A stretch of DNA of 64,000 nucleotides from Geodermatophilus sabuli (GCF_900215145.1 NZ_OBDO01000004.1:1-64000); one strand, 5' to 3'. Numbered from the stretch's first letter, positions 40,472-49,398 are shown. Notes: generated by a model not told the origin, from the letters alone. A program made the numbers and translations.

Positions 40472-41368
40472 TCAGGCCGGCAGGTCCGTCCGGTGTGCGT
40501 CCCCCGTGGGAGGGGACGGGTGTCCGTGCAGGCCCAGGACCCGTTCCGGATCGGGACGGCCTGGCGCGTCGCTGTCCAGCCACGCGGCAGCCGCGGTGCG
40601 GGCCCGCCGGCACAGCTCGGCGGCGTGCCGGAAGTCGATCGCCGAGATCCGCAGCGGGCACAGCGGGGGCAGTACGACCAGGTCGACCTGGTCGGCGTAC
40701 CGCGCGACGTCGGCGATGAGCCGCTGCTGGACGAGCAGGCTCAGGGCCTGGACGGCGACCGCGAGCGGCCGGGTCGGTGGGAACGGGAGGGCGCAGGCGT
40801 ACCCGGTCGGCAGCACGTAGACCCGGTCGGCGCCGAGGACGAGCGCCTGGGAGATGGCCGCGTTGTCGGCCAGTCCGCCGTCGACGAGCGTCTGGCCGTT
40901 GCGCCGCACCGGGGGCAGTACGGCCGGGACGGCGCTGCTGGCCAGGACCGCGCTGACGGCGTCGCCGTCGGAGAGCAGCACCTCCTCGCCCGACAGCAGG
41001 TCGGTGGCCACGAGGTGCACCGGGATGGGTGCGTCCTCCAGACGGGCGAAGCCGATGTGGCGGCGCACCAGGCGTTCGAGCCCGTGGTCGCTGCACAACG
41101 CGTCGCGAGCTCCCGCGAGGGCGAGCACCACCTGCGGGGCCCGGACCGGGAAGACGTCGTCCCGTCGCAGGGCCGTCCAGATGGCGGCCAGCCGGTCGAG
41201 CGCGGGGGGACGCGTTCCGTGCGCCGCGACGAAGACGGCGTTGAGCGCACCGGCGGACGTGCCCAGGAGCAGGTCCGGCGCGATGGCCCGTTCAGCCAGG
41301 GCCTGCAGCATGCCCACCTGGACCGCACCGAGGCTGCCCCCGCCGGACAGCACGAAGGCCGTCGTCAT
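40472..41368 (-). CDS. Patatin-like phospholipase
   Basis: A 298-residue patatin-type lipid acyl hydrolase. The oxyanion loop is SGGGSLGAVQVGM (8-20), the nucleophile is Ser38 in GTSAG, and the catalytic Asp is in VDGGLADNAAI. These define the Ser-Asp dyad of the RssA/NTE-like family. It is probably cytoplasmic or membrane-associated. It is convergent with the anti-sigma gene and not obviously in an operon. Confidence 0.88.
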   Translation of the reverse strand: MTTAFVLSGGGSLGAVQVGMLQALAERAIAPDLLLGTSAGALNAVFVAAHGTRPPALDRLAAIWTALRRDDVFPVRAPQVVLALAGARDALCSDHGLERLVRRHIGFARLEDAPIPVHLVATDLLSGEEVLLSDGDAVSAVLASSAVPAVLPPVRRNGQTLVDGGLADNAAISQALVLGADRVYVLPTGYACALPFPPTRPLAVAVQALSLLVQQRLIADVARYADQVDLVVLPPLCPLRISAIDFRHAAELCRRARTAAAAWLDSDAPGRPDPERVLGLHGHPSPPTGDAHRTDLPA

Positions 41369-41516
41369 CGCCGGCTCCCCGCCTCTCGCGCAGGGGACCG
41401 GTCGAGGCGGATCGTGAGTCGCGGTGCCATGCCTGGTTGGTGCGGTTCGGCGGGCGAGCTCTTACCCACCGACGGTCGGCGGCTCCACCGGGTGTCGTGG
41501 TGCCGGCTCGGGAGCG

Positions 41517-42278
41517 TCACCCCGGGACCCGACGGGTCACCTCCGCGCGCCACTGGTCGGGACCCTCCCGGAGGTAGGCCCATCCGAACTCCCCGGGCCG
41601 TCCACAGGCCAGCGCGCTCCACAGGGTCCCCAGTTCGCGGCCGCTCCGTACGCGCAGGCACTCGCCCGGCCGCAACCGGGAGAACCGCTCGAGCGCGGCC
41701 CGGTGGGCGTACTCCGGTGGCAGGACGTCCAGGTCGAGCTCCGGCCCCTCCGTCAGCGGGAACCAGAGGTGGCACCGGAACGGACGGCGGTGGGCCTCCA
41801 CCCCGTCGGTCGTCGTCGTGGCGAGGAGCGCCTGCTCCGTGCGCATGTGTCGATCGAGGAGCTCCTCGACGTCGTCGAGCAGCTCCACGAGTGCCCCCAG
41901 GTCGCGGGGTGCATCAGCGGCGACCAGGTGGTCGGTCAGATCGCGCAGCCGCACGTGGTCCTCGACCAGCCCGTGTACCTGCTTCCCCGCAAGCCCCTCC
42001 GATGTGAGCGGGAAGAGGAGGCGCTCCTCGTTGGCGGCCTGGTCCAGCACCTCGTAGCGGAGGTAGGAGACGAGCGCCCCGATCTCGCGATCCGGCCACC
42101 GGCCGGCACCGAGCGCGGCGCGGACGGCTCGTTCGCGGTGGCGCACCTCCTGCATCAGCACGGCATGCTCGTCGGCCAGGGGATGGTCGCCCGTCCGGTG
42201 GGCATCCCGGTGGCGGACGTCGCCGTCCTCGGCCGGTGGGGGAGAGGCCTGCCGTCCCACGGTGCGCTGAGACACCAT
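41517..42278 (-). CDS. Hemerythrin HHE plus DUF2249 protein
   Basis: A 253-residue two-domain protein. Residues about 30-150 form a four-helix hemerythrin-like domain with HPLADEHAVLMQEV, NEERLLFPL, HGLVEDHVRLRDLTDHL and DRHMRTEQALL providing His/Glu ligands for a di-iron centre. Residues about 160-250 match DUF2249 (LDLDVLPPEYAHRAALERFSRLRPGECLRVRSG). Such proteins bind oxygen or nitric oxide. ATG 42278 lies below an AT-rich palindrome that looks like an operator. Confidence 0.8.
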   Translation of the reverse strand: MVSQRTVGRQASPPPAEDGDVRHRDAHRTGDHPLADEHAVLMQEVRHRERAVRAALGAGRWPDREIGALVSYLRYEVLDQAANEERLLFPLTSEGLAGKQVHGLVEDHVRLRDLTDHLVAADAPRDLGALVELLDDVEELLDRHMRTEQALLATTTTDGVEAHRRPFRCHLWFPLTEGPELDLDVLPPEYAHRAALERFSRLRPGECLRVRSGRELGTLWSALACGRPGEFGWAYLREGPDQWRAEVTRRVPG

Positions 42279-42398
42279 TCGTCGATCACGCTCTCGGTCG
42301 GTCGGTGTGGATCTCGACTGCCCGGCGTGGCCGGCACCGGAGCTGCTGTGTGTTCGGTGCGCGAGGTGCGCCGTCGTCCCGTCCTGCGGCCCTGTCGC

Positions 42399-42421
42399 CG
42401 TAACCCTATCGTGTTACGATA
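42399..42421. promoter_or_regulatory. AT-rich double palindrome upstream of hemerythrin gene
   Basis: TATCGT-GTT-ACGATA (42407-42421) and CGTAAC-N8-GTTACG (42399-42404 and 42413-42418) interlock. This is a striking AT-rich island in about 75% GC surroundings. It is 121 bases upstream of the hemerythrin gene and most likely an operator or the promoter itself. The regulator is unknown. Confidence 0.55.
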
Positions 42422-42522
42422 TTTCCCTCAACGCCCTGCCGGACCCCACGTGGGTGGGCACCCCTTCCAGAAGGGGGCGGGGTCACTCCTGAGGGGTCGC
42501 CGACGACGCACGCGCCGTCGGA

Positions 42523-43512
42523 TCAGTCGACGATCATCGTCTCGACGTCGAACTCCTCGCTGATGATCCCGTACTCGAGCATCAGGTCGCTCATCTCCTG
42601 CAACTGGTCGACGTCGACGTCGGCGTCCCACGCCGGGAGGGCGACCTGCTCGACCGTCTCGGCCGGCACCTGGGTGTAGGTGGGCACGAGCTCCACCAGG
42701 CGCTCCCGGTTGCCGGTCAGTTGCTCCATCGACTGCGCCATGGCCTCGCGGAAGGACTCGACGACCTCGGGGTTCTCCTGGGCGTACTGCTCGGTGGTCA
42801 GCCAGCCCGCGACCGGCATGTCCTCGACCGGCCCGCTGAACAGGGGGAACAACACGCGGGCGCCGGACGCCTTGGCCGAGGCCTGGAACGGCTCCACCTG
42901 CCAGATGGCGTCGACGTCGCCGGCGTCGAGGGCGGCGGCCATGTCCGGCAGCGGGAGCTCGACGAACTGGATGGTGGAGATGTCCACGCCGGCGTCCTCG
43001 AGGACCGCGTTGATGGCGACGGTGCCGATGTTCTGCAGGTTGTTGACCGCGATGCGGGCGCCGGTGAGGTCGGCGGCCGACTGGTAGGGGGAGTCCGGCG
43101 CCACCATGATCGCGTGGTCGTCGGCGCCGACGTCGTTGCCGGCGATGACACGGATCGGCAGGCCCTGCTGAGCGGCGAGCAGGGCCGAGGTGTAGTTGCC
43201 GTAGGTGATGTCGTACTCGCCGGCGACCAGGGACGGGATGGCCTGGGCGCCACCGGAGGTCTGCTCCAGCGTGACGTCGAGCCCGGCGTCCTCGAACAGG
43301 CCGGTCTCCTCGGCCTCGACGGCGGTCGCCGTGTGCACCAGCGGGAAGTAGCCGACGGTCACCGGCGTCGCCCCGCCGCCGCCGGACGCGTCGCCGCCCC
43401 CGCTGTCCTCGGAGCCACAGGCAGCGAGGACCAGGGTGGCGGTGCACCCCAGCGCGAGGCCCGCCACGCGGCGGCTCGCGGTCGTCCAACCTCTCCGTGC
43501 CGGAACGGACAA
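42523..43512 (-). CDS. NitT/TauT-type ABC substrate-binding lipoprotein (orphan)
   Basis: A 329-residue lipoprotein. The signal peptide ends in the lipobox LVLAAC, followed by an acidic Ser/Gly linker. The binding domain begins with VTVGYFPLVHTATAVEAEETGLFEDAGLDV, typical of SsuA/TauA/NrtA-like proteins that bind nitrate, sulfonates or related anions. The start is TTG 43512: GGAAGGAG lies six bases upstream and no ATG or GTG fits as well. No permease or ATPase gene is adjacent, so it must work with a distant transporter or act as a sensor. Confidence 0.85.
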   Translation of the reverse strand: MSVPARRGWTTASRRVAGLALGCTATLVLAACGSEDSGGGDASGGGGATPVTVGYFPLVHTATAVEAEETGLFEDAGLDVTLEQTSGGAQAIPSLVAGEYDITYGNYTSALLAAQQGLPIRVIAGNDVGADDHAIMVAPDSPYQSAADLTGARIAVNNLQNIGTVAINAVLEDAGVDISTIQFVELPLPDMAAALDAGDVDAIWQVEPFQASAKASGARVLFPLFSGPVEDMPVAGWLTTEQYAQENPEVVESFREAMAQSMEQLTGNRERLVELVPTYTQVPAETVEQVALPAWDADVDVDQLQEMSDLMLEYGIISEEFDVETMIVD

Positions 43513-43824
43513 CGGCGTCTCCTTCCTGGAGTGCGGGGCCGAGGCCCCGCGGCGACCGGCCGGCCCGGGTGGAGCCGGTGGCGGCGTCGGCGTTCTGGGC
43601 CGATCGTCCAGCACGCGGACGGGTTCCGGGCGGTGCCGGTCGTCTCTACGGTGGACGAGGAGTCCGCCGATGCCCACAGCGCGCCTCGATCCCCGTGACG
43701 AGGGGGGACCGCCCGCGTCGTCCCCGCCCGACACGCCGGGGCACGCGCGAGTCGTACCGCCGGCCCCGATCACGTTCCCGGCGGAGTGGGGAGCGGGACG
43801 CCCAACTCGAGGGAGTGAGCACGC
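43513..43824. other. Divergent control region, lipoprotein/P450
   Basis: A 312-base gap between divergent genes. It holds a perfect palindrome, GCGGGGCC-GA-GGCCCCGC at 43533-43550, 21 bases before the lipoprotein TTG start; in the leftward RNA this would form a tight hairpin next to the ribosome binding site. Nothing else is recognisable, and frames here look like GC noise. Confidence 0.5.
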
Positions 43825-45012
43825 ATGACGACCACCCGTCCGACGTTCGATGAGTTCCTCGCCTGGCTGGAGGCCGGCCGCGCGCACGGGCAGGTGCACT
43901 TCGACGACACGCAGCAGTGCTGGCAGGTGCTCGGCCACCCGGAGGCGGTGGAGGTCCTGTCCGATCCGACCGCGTTCTCCTCCGACCTCACGGCGCTGCA
44001 GCCCGAGCAGGACGATCTCGCGCTCTTCCAGCGCGGCAACATCGTCCGGATGGACCCGCCGCAGCACCGCAAGCTGCGGACGCTGGTCAGCCAGGCGTTC
44101 ACGCCGAGGGTCGTGGCCGACCTCGAACCCCGCATCGCGGAGCTCACCGACGAGCTCCTGGACCAGACCGGTGAGCGGTTCGACCTGATCGACGCGCTGG
44201 CCTACCCGCTGCCGGTGATCGTCATCGCCGAGCTGCTCGGCATCCCGGTCTCCGACCGGGGCCTGTTCCGCACGTGGGCCGACGCGCTGCTCGGTCAGGA
44301 CGTCGATCCCGACAGGACGGTGCGCGAGGCCAGCGACCAGGCGATGGCCGCCGTCGCCCCCACCATGCGCGAGATGAACGCCTACTTCCTCGACCACATC
44401 AGGTCGCGGCGGGCGACTCCCGGCCACGACCTGACGAGCAAGCTGGTCCAGGCCGAGGTGGACGGGAACCGGCTGGCGGACGAGGAGATCATCGGCTTCG
44501 TCGGGCTGCTGCTGATCGCCGGCCACATCACGACCACCGCGACGCTCGGCAACAGCGTGGTCAGCTTCCAGGACAACCCGGACGCCGTCACGGAGGTGCG
44601 GGCCGACCCGACGCTGCTCCCCGCGGCGATCGAGGAGGTGCTCCGGGTGCGCACGCCGTTCCCGCGCCTGGGCCGGATCACCACGGCCGAGACGGAGGTG
44701 GCCGGCGTCCGCATCCCGGCCGGGCAGGTCGTGCTGCCCTGGCTGACCGCGGCGAACCGGGACGAGCGGGTGTTCCCCGAGCCCCACCGGTTCGACATCC
44801 ACCGCCGGCCCAACCCGCACCTGACCTTCGGGCACGGCATCCACTTCTGCCTCGGTGCGCCGCTCGCCCGGCTGGAGGCGAGGGTCGCGCTGCGGCTGCT
44901 GCTGGAGCGCTACCGCGACATCGAGGTGGCCGGGGGCGAGCCGGTCGAGCACCGCAACCCGTGGACGATGGTGGCGGTCAGCAGGCTGCCGCTGGAGGTC
45001 CGTGCCGCCTGA
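43825..45012 (+). CDS. Cytochrome P450
   Basis: A 395-residue class I bacterial P450. The I-helix carries LLLIAGHITTTATLGN (oxygen-binding AGxxTT), the K-helix EEVLRVRTPFPRLGR with E-x2-R, and the heme loop FGHGIHFCLGAPLARLEA with Cys342 as ligand. It resembles the CYP107-like secondary-metabolism and catabolic group. GGGAG precedes ATG 43825. No ferredoxin gene is next to it. It diverges from the binding-protein gene, sharing its control region; the substrate is unknown. Confidence 0.92.
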   Translation: MTTTRPTFDEFLAWLEAGRAHGQVHFDDTQQCWQVLGHPEAVEVLSDPTAFSSDLTALQPEQDDLALFQRGNIVRMDPPQHRKLRTLVSQAFTPRVVADLEPRIAELTDELLDQTGERFDLIDALAYPLPVIVIAELLGIPVSDRGLFRTWADALLGQDVDPDRTVREASDQAMAAVAPTMREMNAYFLDHIRSRRATPGHDLTSKLVQAEVDGNRLADEEIIGFVGLLLIAGHITTTATLGNSVVSFQDNPDAVTEVRADPTLLPAAIEEVLRVRTPFPRLGRITTAETEVAGVRIPAGQVVLPWLTAANRDERVFPEPHRFDIHRRPNPHLTFGHGIHFCLGAPLARLEARVALRLLLERYRDIEVAGGEPVEHRNPWTMVAVSRLPLEVRAA

Positions 45013-45059
45013 CCCGTCCGGCAGCCCACGAGGTTCCGGACGAAGGACCCCGGAGCAGC

Positions 45060-45539
45060 TCAGTCGTCGTCCCAGTCGTCGTCCCAGTGGTCCTCGTCCC
45101 AGTGCTCGTGCCAGCCGTCGCCGCCACCGCCACCGCCGCCGCTGTCGGACAGCGCCGCCCCGCTCAGGGTGCCGATGAGGAAGAGGAAGAGGGCGGCGAC
45201 GCCGAGCACGACCGCCACCCGCGCCGCCCGCAACCGGCCGGTGGTTGCGGTGGTCAGGGAGGCCCGCACCTGCTCGACCGCGAGCGCCCCGAGTGACCGC
45301 CAGCCCGGCGCCGTGCGCGCGGGCGGCGCCGGCGGGAGGTCCTCGGTCAGCGGGTCGAGGTCGGTCAGGTGGACCGCGGCGAAGGCGTCGGCCATCCGCT
45401 CGCTGCCCTCGTCCGGCGTGAGCAGGCCGCGGGCCACCGCGTCCTGCAGGCGCTCGACGGTGGCCAGCCGGTCGGAGTCCGACGCGCGCATCCGCGGGGC
45501 GGATGTTGCGGCGCTGTCCAGGTCGATCAGGGGTGGCAT
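45060..45539 (-). CDS. DUF1707 membrane protein with acidic His/Trp tail
   Basis: A 159-residue protein. Residues about 14-65 form a DUF1707 domain (RMRASDSDRLATVERLQDAVARGLLTPDEGSERM), a transmembrane helix spans about 107-130, and the C-terminus is a Gly linker ending in a repeated His, Trp, Glu and Asp tail (DGWHEHWDEDHWDDDWDDD). Such a tail could bind metal ions outside the cell. GGGAGGAG lies six bases before ATG 45539. DUF1707 has no established function. Confidence 0.8.
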   Translation of the reverse strand: MPPLIDLDSAATSAPRMRASDSDRLATVERLQDAVARGLLTPDEGSERMADAFAAVHLTDLDPLTEDLPPAPPARTAPGWRSLGALAVEQVRASLTTATTGRLRAARVAVVLGVAALFLFLIGTLSGAALSDSGGGGGGGDGWHEHWDEDHWDDDWDDD

Positions 45540-45672
45540 GGCTGCTCCTCCCGGAGTGCGACACAGAGGGTCACAGCCTGCACCCGCGTACGGGAGACCG
45601 GGCGGGTTCCGGCGCGCGGCTCCGTGACGACACGAGGCGCCGGGCGACGGGTGCGCCGTGCAGGGCCGCCGC

Positions 45673-46122
45673 CTACGCCCGGCTGCCGGCCCTCCCCGGG
45701 CGCGTCCGGTGCGCGCCGGTGCGGTCGCGGGCCGGCGCTCCGATGCGCGCCTCCAGGTCCTGCTCGGAGAGGACCGCCTGGACCGTGGTGCCGCGGCCGA
45801 GTTCCCGTCCGTCGGCGTCGACGGCGGTGCACGCGCAGGTGAGCCGGTTGCCCCGCACCTCCACGCAGCGGGCCGTGACGCGGAGGGTGTCACCGACCCA
45901 GCTCGGACCGAGGTGCTCGACCGACACCGAGCGTCCGATCCCGGCCTCACCCGGCTCGAGGTGGCGCAGCAGCAGCTTGCGACCGGCTTCCTCGAAGTGC
46001 TTGGCCATCGTGTAGGTCGCGTACACCGGGTGCACCGGGCCGAGCTCGTCGAACCGGACGGTCATCTCCGGGGTCACGACGACGTCCAGCAGGGCGGTGG
46101 CGCCCACGGGGACCGGGTTCAC
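45673..46122 (-). CDS. Thioesterase (hotdog fold) of the paa operon
   Basis: A 149-residue hotdog-fold protein resembling FlK-type thioesterases: TPEMTVRFDELGPVHPVYATYTMAKHFEEAGRKLLLRHLEPGEAGIG, then VEVRGNRLTCACTAVDADG. The start is GTG 46122, overlapping the enoyl-CoA hydratase stop. As the last gene of the leftward phenylacetate operon it probably removes dead-end CoA esters, the job PaaI does elsewhere, though the sequence is not obviously PaaI itself. The last 20 residues are Arg-rich. Confidence 0.75.
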   Translation of the reverse strand: MNPVPVGATALLDVVVTPEMTVRFDELGPVHPVYATYTMAKHFEEAGRKLLLRHLEPGEAGIGRSVSVEHLGPSWVGDTLRVTARCVEVRGNRLTCACTAVDADGRELGRGTTVQAVLSEQDLEARIGAPARDRTGAHRTRPGRAGSRA

Positions 46123-46889
46123 GCGGGCACCCAGCGGGCGGGCCGCTTCTCCCGGAACGCCGCGATGCCCTCCTGCCCCTCCTCGCCGGCGAAGAACCGC
46201 GCCGACAGCGCCAGCAGGTCGGGGAACCGCTCGGCCAGGGACCCCGAGCGGACGCGCAGCAGGCGCTTGGTCTCGGCGAGGGCCCGCGGCGCGCCCTGGA
46301 CGAGGGCCGCCACCTGCGCGGCCACGCAGGCGTCCACCTCGTCGTCGGGGACGACCAGGTCCACCAGGCCGGTCGGCAGGGCCGTACGGGCGTCGAACAC
46401 CTCGCCGGTCAGCATCAGCCGGTGGGCCGCGTTCGGCACCATGCGCGGCAGGCAGACGGCGGAGATGACGGCCGGCACGACACCGATGCGCACCTCGGTG
46501 AAGGCGAAGGTCGCCGACGTCCCCGCCACCACCACGTCGCACGCCGCCAGCAGGCCGACACCACCGGCCCGGGCGGGGCCGCGGACCGTGGCCACCACGG
46601 GCTTGGGCGAGTTCCAGACCATCTCCAGCAGCGCCGGGAACTCGTTGACCCCCTGGTCCTCCGCGGCCCCGCCGGCGGCCTCGGTGAGATCCATGCCCGA
46701 GCAGAAGACCCGGCCGGTGTGGTCCAGGACCACCACCCGCACCGCGTCGTCGGCCAGCGCGTCGGTGAGCGCCGACCGCAGCTGGGCCCGCATCGCCCGG
46801 GACAGCGCGTTGCGGTTGGCGGGGGAGTCGAGGGTCAGCGTGGCCACGCCCCGGTCGACGCCGACCCGCAGCACCGGCTCGCCGCTCAC
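46119..46889 (-). CDS. Enoyl-CoA hydratase/isomerase of phenylacetate degradation
   Basis: A 256-residue crotonase-fold protein. The oxyanion hole elements are DSPANRNALS with HTGRVFCSGMDLTEA and VRGPARAGGVGLLAACDVVVA. The GGVGLL segment keeps the glycine pair, but Glu residues of true hydratases are not obvious (R-A-G-G-V in place of A-G-A-G), closer to PaaG-type isomerases. GTG 46889 overlaps the paaE stop. In the pathway it would isomerise the ring-epoxide CoA to oxepin-CoA or act in later beta-oxidation. Confidence 0.8.
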   Translation of the reverse strand: MSGEPVLRVGVDRGVATLTLDSPANRNALSRAMRAQLRSALTDALADDAVRVVVLDHTGRVFCSGMDLTEAAGGAAEDQGVNEFPALLEMVWNSPKPVVATVRGPARAGGVGLLAACDVVVAGTSATFAFTEVRIGVVPAVISAVCLPRMVPNAAHRLMLTGEVFDARTALPTGLVDLVVPDDEVDACVAAQVAALVQGAPRALAETKRLLRVRSGSLAERFPDLLALSARFFAGEEGQEGIAAFREKRPARWVPA

Positions 46890-47962
46890 GCGTCGAAGTC
46901 CACGGTGACGGTCTCCGAGAGCGGCAGCGTCTGGCAGGTCAGCACGTACCCCGCCTCGACCTCCTCGGGCTCGAGGGCGTAGTTCCGCCGCATCTGCACC
47001 TCGCCGGCGGTGACCCGGGCCCGGCAGGTGCCGCAGACCCCGCCCTTGCAGGCGAAGGGCAGGTCGCCGCGCACCTTCTGGGCCGAGTCGAGGACCGGCA
47101 CGTCCCGGGGGAGAGCCAGGGTGGTGGTCCGCCCGTCGAGGACGACGGTCACCTGGCTGCTCGGCCCGGTGACGGTCTCCTCGTCGCCGCGGACCGGCTC
47201 CGGGGGGACGTCGTCGACGTAGAACAGCTCCTGGTGCACCTTCTCGGCCGGGACGCCGAGCTCGGTCAGCAGGGCACGGGCGTCGCCCACCATCCCGTGC
47301 GGGCCGCACAGCCACCAGTGGTCGACGTGCTCGGCGTCCACCAGGTTGTCGACCAGCGTGCGCAGCCGCGCGCCGTCGAGCCGGCCGCTGGTCACCTCGG
47401 CGTCCCGGGGCTCGCGGGACAGCACGTGCACCAGCTGCAGCCGGGTGCCGTAGCGGTCCTTCAGGTCGGCGAGCTCGTCGGCGAACATGACCGTGTTGGT
47501 GCGCCGGTTGCCGTAGAAGACGGTGACGGTGGACTCCCCGTCGCGCAGCACGCTGGCGGCCAGCGAGAGGGCCGGGGTGATCCCGGAGCCGGCGACGACG
47601 AAGACGTGGTCGGCCGGCACCGACAGGTCCGCGGTGAACGTGCCCGACGGCGGCAGCACCTCGATCTCGTCACCGGGCCGCACCGAGTGCACGAGGTAGG
47701 AGGAGAAGAACCCGCCGGGCACCTCCCGCACGCCGACCCGCGGCGCCGCGCCCACCGGCGCGCAGATCGAGTAGGAGCGGCGCTCGTCGCGCTCGCCGTC
47801 CACCCGGCGCAGGGTGAGGGCCTGGCCGGGCTTGAAGGCGTAGTCCTCGGCCAGCTCCTCGGGGACGTCGAAGGTCACCGCGACGGCGTCGTCGGTGAGC
47901 TGCTCGACGTGCGCGACCTTGAGCGGGTGGAACTGCGGCCTGCGGCGCGTGCTCGCCGTCAT
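46886..47962 (-). CDS. paaE: Phenylacetyl-CoA epoxidase reductase subunit PaaE
   Basis: A 358-residue NADPH-dependent reductase: an FAD domain with RRSYSICAPVG (about 58-68), an NAD(P) domain with VFVVAGSGITPALSLA, and a C-terminal [2Fe-2S] domain with CKGGVCGTCRARV and a distal Cys in YVLTCQTLP. It feeds electrons to the PaaABCD oxygenase. The start overlaps the paaD stop as TGATG. Length and domain order match PaaE. Confidence 0.93.
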   Translation of the reverse strand: MTASTRRRPQFHPLKVAHVEQLTDDAVAVTFDVPEELAEDYAFKPGQALTLRRVDGERDERRSYSICAPVGAAPRVGVREVPGGFFSSYLVHSVRPGDEIEVLPPSGTFTADLSVPADHVFVVAGSGITPALSLAASVLRDGESTVTVFYGNRRTNTVMFADELADLKDRYGTRLQLVHVLSREPRDAEVTSGRLDGARLRTLVDNLVDAEHVDHWWLCGPHGMVGDARALLTELGVPAEKVHQELFYVDDVPPEPVRGDEETVTGPSSQVTVVLDGRTTTLALPRDVPVLDSAQKVRGDLPFACKGGVCGTCRARVTAGEVQMRRNYALEPEEVEAGYVLTCQTLPLSETVTVDFDA

Positions 47963-48471
47963 CAGATCTCCTTCACGTGCTCGAAGGGCTCGCGGCAGCT
48001 CGTGCAGCGGCGCAGGGCCTTGCAGGCGGTGGCGCTGAACTCGCTCAGCTCCTCGGTGTCCGGCGAGCCGCACACCGGGCAGGCCGCGGTGCGGCGGGTC
48101 GGCCCCAGCTGCAGCGGCACGGGGCCCGCCGTGCGGACGGGCGCCGTCCCGGGCGGCGCGATGCCGCCGGCGGCCAGCTTGCGACGGCCCCCCTCGCTGA
48201 TCCAGTCGGTGCTCCACGCGGGGGCGAGCACGGTGCGCACGTCGACGTCGGCGAAACCCGCCCGGTGCAGGGCGTGCAGGAGGTCGGCCCGCATGGTGCC
48301 CATCGCCGGGCACCCGGAGTAGGTCGGCGTGATCTCGACGACGACCGTGCCGTCCTCGACCCGCACGTCGCGGAGCACGCCGAGGTCGGCGAGGGTCAGC
48401 ATCGGCAGCTCGGGGTCGGTCACCGTCTCGGCCACGGCCCGGGGGTCGGTCGTGACGGTCATCGCGGTCAC
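47962..48471 (-). CDS. paaD: Phenylacetyl-CoA epoxidase subunit PaaD
   Basis: A 169-residue protein. The first part is a SufT/MIP18-like domain (TDPELPMLTLADLGVLRDVRVEDG, ITPTYSGCPAM); the C-terminus is a zinc ribbon with ACPVCGSPD and RCTSCREPFEHVKEI. PaaD is thought to help metal-centre assembly of the epoxidase. GTG 48471 overlaps the paaC stop. Confidence 0.92.
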   Translation of the reverse strand: MTAMTVTTDPRAVAETVTDPELPMLTLADLGVLRDVRVEDGTVVVEITPTYSGCPAMGTMRADLLHALHRAGFADVDVRTVLAPAWSTDWISEGGRRKLAAGGIAPPGTAPVRTAGPVPLQLGPTRRTAACPVCGSPDTEELSEFSATACKALRRCTSCREPFEHVKEI

Positions 48472-49379
48472 CAGGTGGCCGCCGGGTGCTGGCGGGCCAG
48501 GCCCTGCAGGGTGGCGAGCAGTTCGGGGAGCTCCGCCGTGTGCTCACCGGTGCGGCCCCGGGGCGCCGCATCGGCCGGCCACTCGGGCACCCTCAGCGTC
48601 GCCCGCTCCAGGACCTCCGTGAGCACGGAGACGACCTCCTCGCGGACCTCGGCGGGATCGACCGCGACGCCGGCCGCGGTCAGGCGCGCCTCGACGTCGG
48701 TGGCGGTGAAGAGGTCGTCCAGCAGCGGCCAGACGGCGTCGGCACCGGCCTGGGCGCGGCGGTGCGACTCGTCGGTGCCGTCGCCGAGGCGCAGCACCCA
48801 GCGGGCGGCGTGGTCGCGGTGGTAGGCCAGCTCGTTGACCCCCTTCGCCGCGATCGCCGCGAGCACCGGGTCCCGGGACTCCCGCAGCCGGGCGAAGACC
48901 GCCAGCCGCACGGTGGCGGCGGCGAGCAGCCGGACCATCGTCCGGGCGAAGTCGCCGTTGGGCGCCTCGACCAGGCCGGTGCTGCGGAACTCGTCGGGGT
49001 CGCGGAAGTAGGCCAGGGCGTCCTCGTCGGGGATGCTGTCGGTCGCCTTCTCCCGCGAGCGGCCGAGGACGCCCACCGACCCGGCGCGGGCCAGCAGCAG
49101 CCGGGCCTGGCCGAGCAGGTCGAGGGCGACGTTGGCGATCGCCACCTCCTCCTCGAGCTCCGGCGCGGCGGTGATCCACTGGGTCAGCCGCTGGGCCAGC
49201 ACGAGGGCGTCGTCGCCGAGCATCAGGCAGTACGCGCCCAGGTCGGCGGGGCCGATGCCCTCGGGGACGGTGGTGTCGACGCCGGCCAGCGGCTCGTCGA
49301 AGCCGGTGCCGAACGCCCAGTGCCCGTGGTCGTCCTGGGCGTTGCCGAGCGCGTCGTAGACGGTCTCTTCGTGCGCCAC
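48468..49379 (-). CDS. paaC: Phenylacetyl-CoA epoxidase structural subunit PaaC
   Basis: A 303-residue ferritin-like helical protein without a complete di-iron site, as expected of PaaC, which scaffolds PaaA. Characteristic stretches are LGAYCLMLGDDALVLAQRLTQWITAAPELEEEVAIANVALDLLGQARLLL and GVNELAYHRDHAARWVLRLGDGT. GTG 49379 has AAGGAG nine bases upstream. It is separated from paaB by 107 bases carrying a direct repeat and a long hairpin, unusual in an otherwise overlapping operon. Confidence 0.92.
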   Translation of the reverse strand: MAHEETVYDALGNAQDDHGHWAFGTGFDEPLAGVDTTVPEGIGPADLGAYCLMLGDDALVLAQRLTQWITAAPELEEEVAIANVALDLLGQARLLLARAGSVGVLGRSREKATDSIPDEDALAYFRDPDEFRSTGLVEAPNGDFARTMVRLLAAATVRLAVFARLRESRDPVLAAIAAKGVNELAYHRDHAARWVLRLGDGTDESHRRAQAGADAVWPLLDDLFTATDVEARLTAAGVAVDPAEVREEVVSVLTEVLERATLRVPEWPADAAPRGRTGEHTAELPELLATLQGLARQHPAATW

Positions 49380-49398
49380 GTCGGAACGCTCCTTGCTC

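Noticed and set aside
43513..45564. Minus-strand frame joining the binding lipoprotein to a 1000-codon protein
   Set aside because: It is antisense to a clear P450 gene. The lipoprotein has its own ribosome site, TTG start, signal peptide and lipobox.
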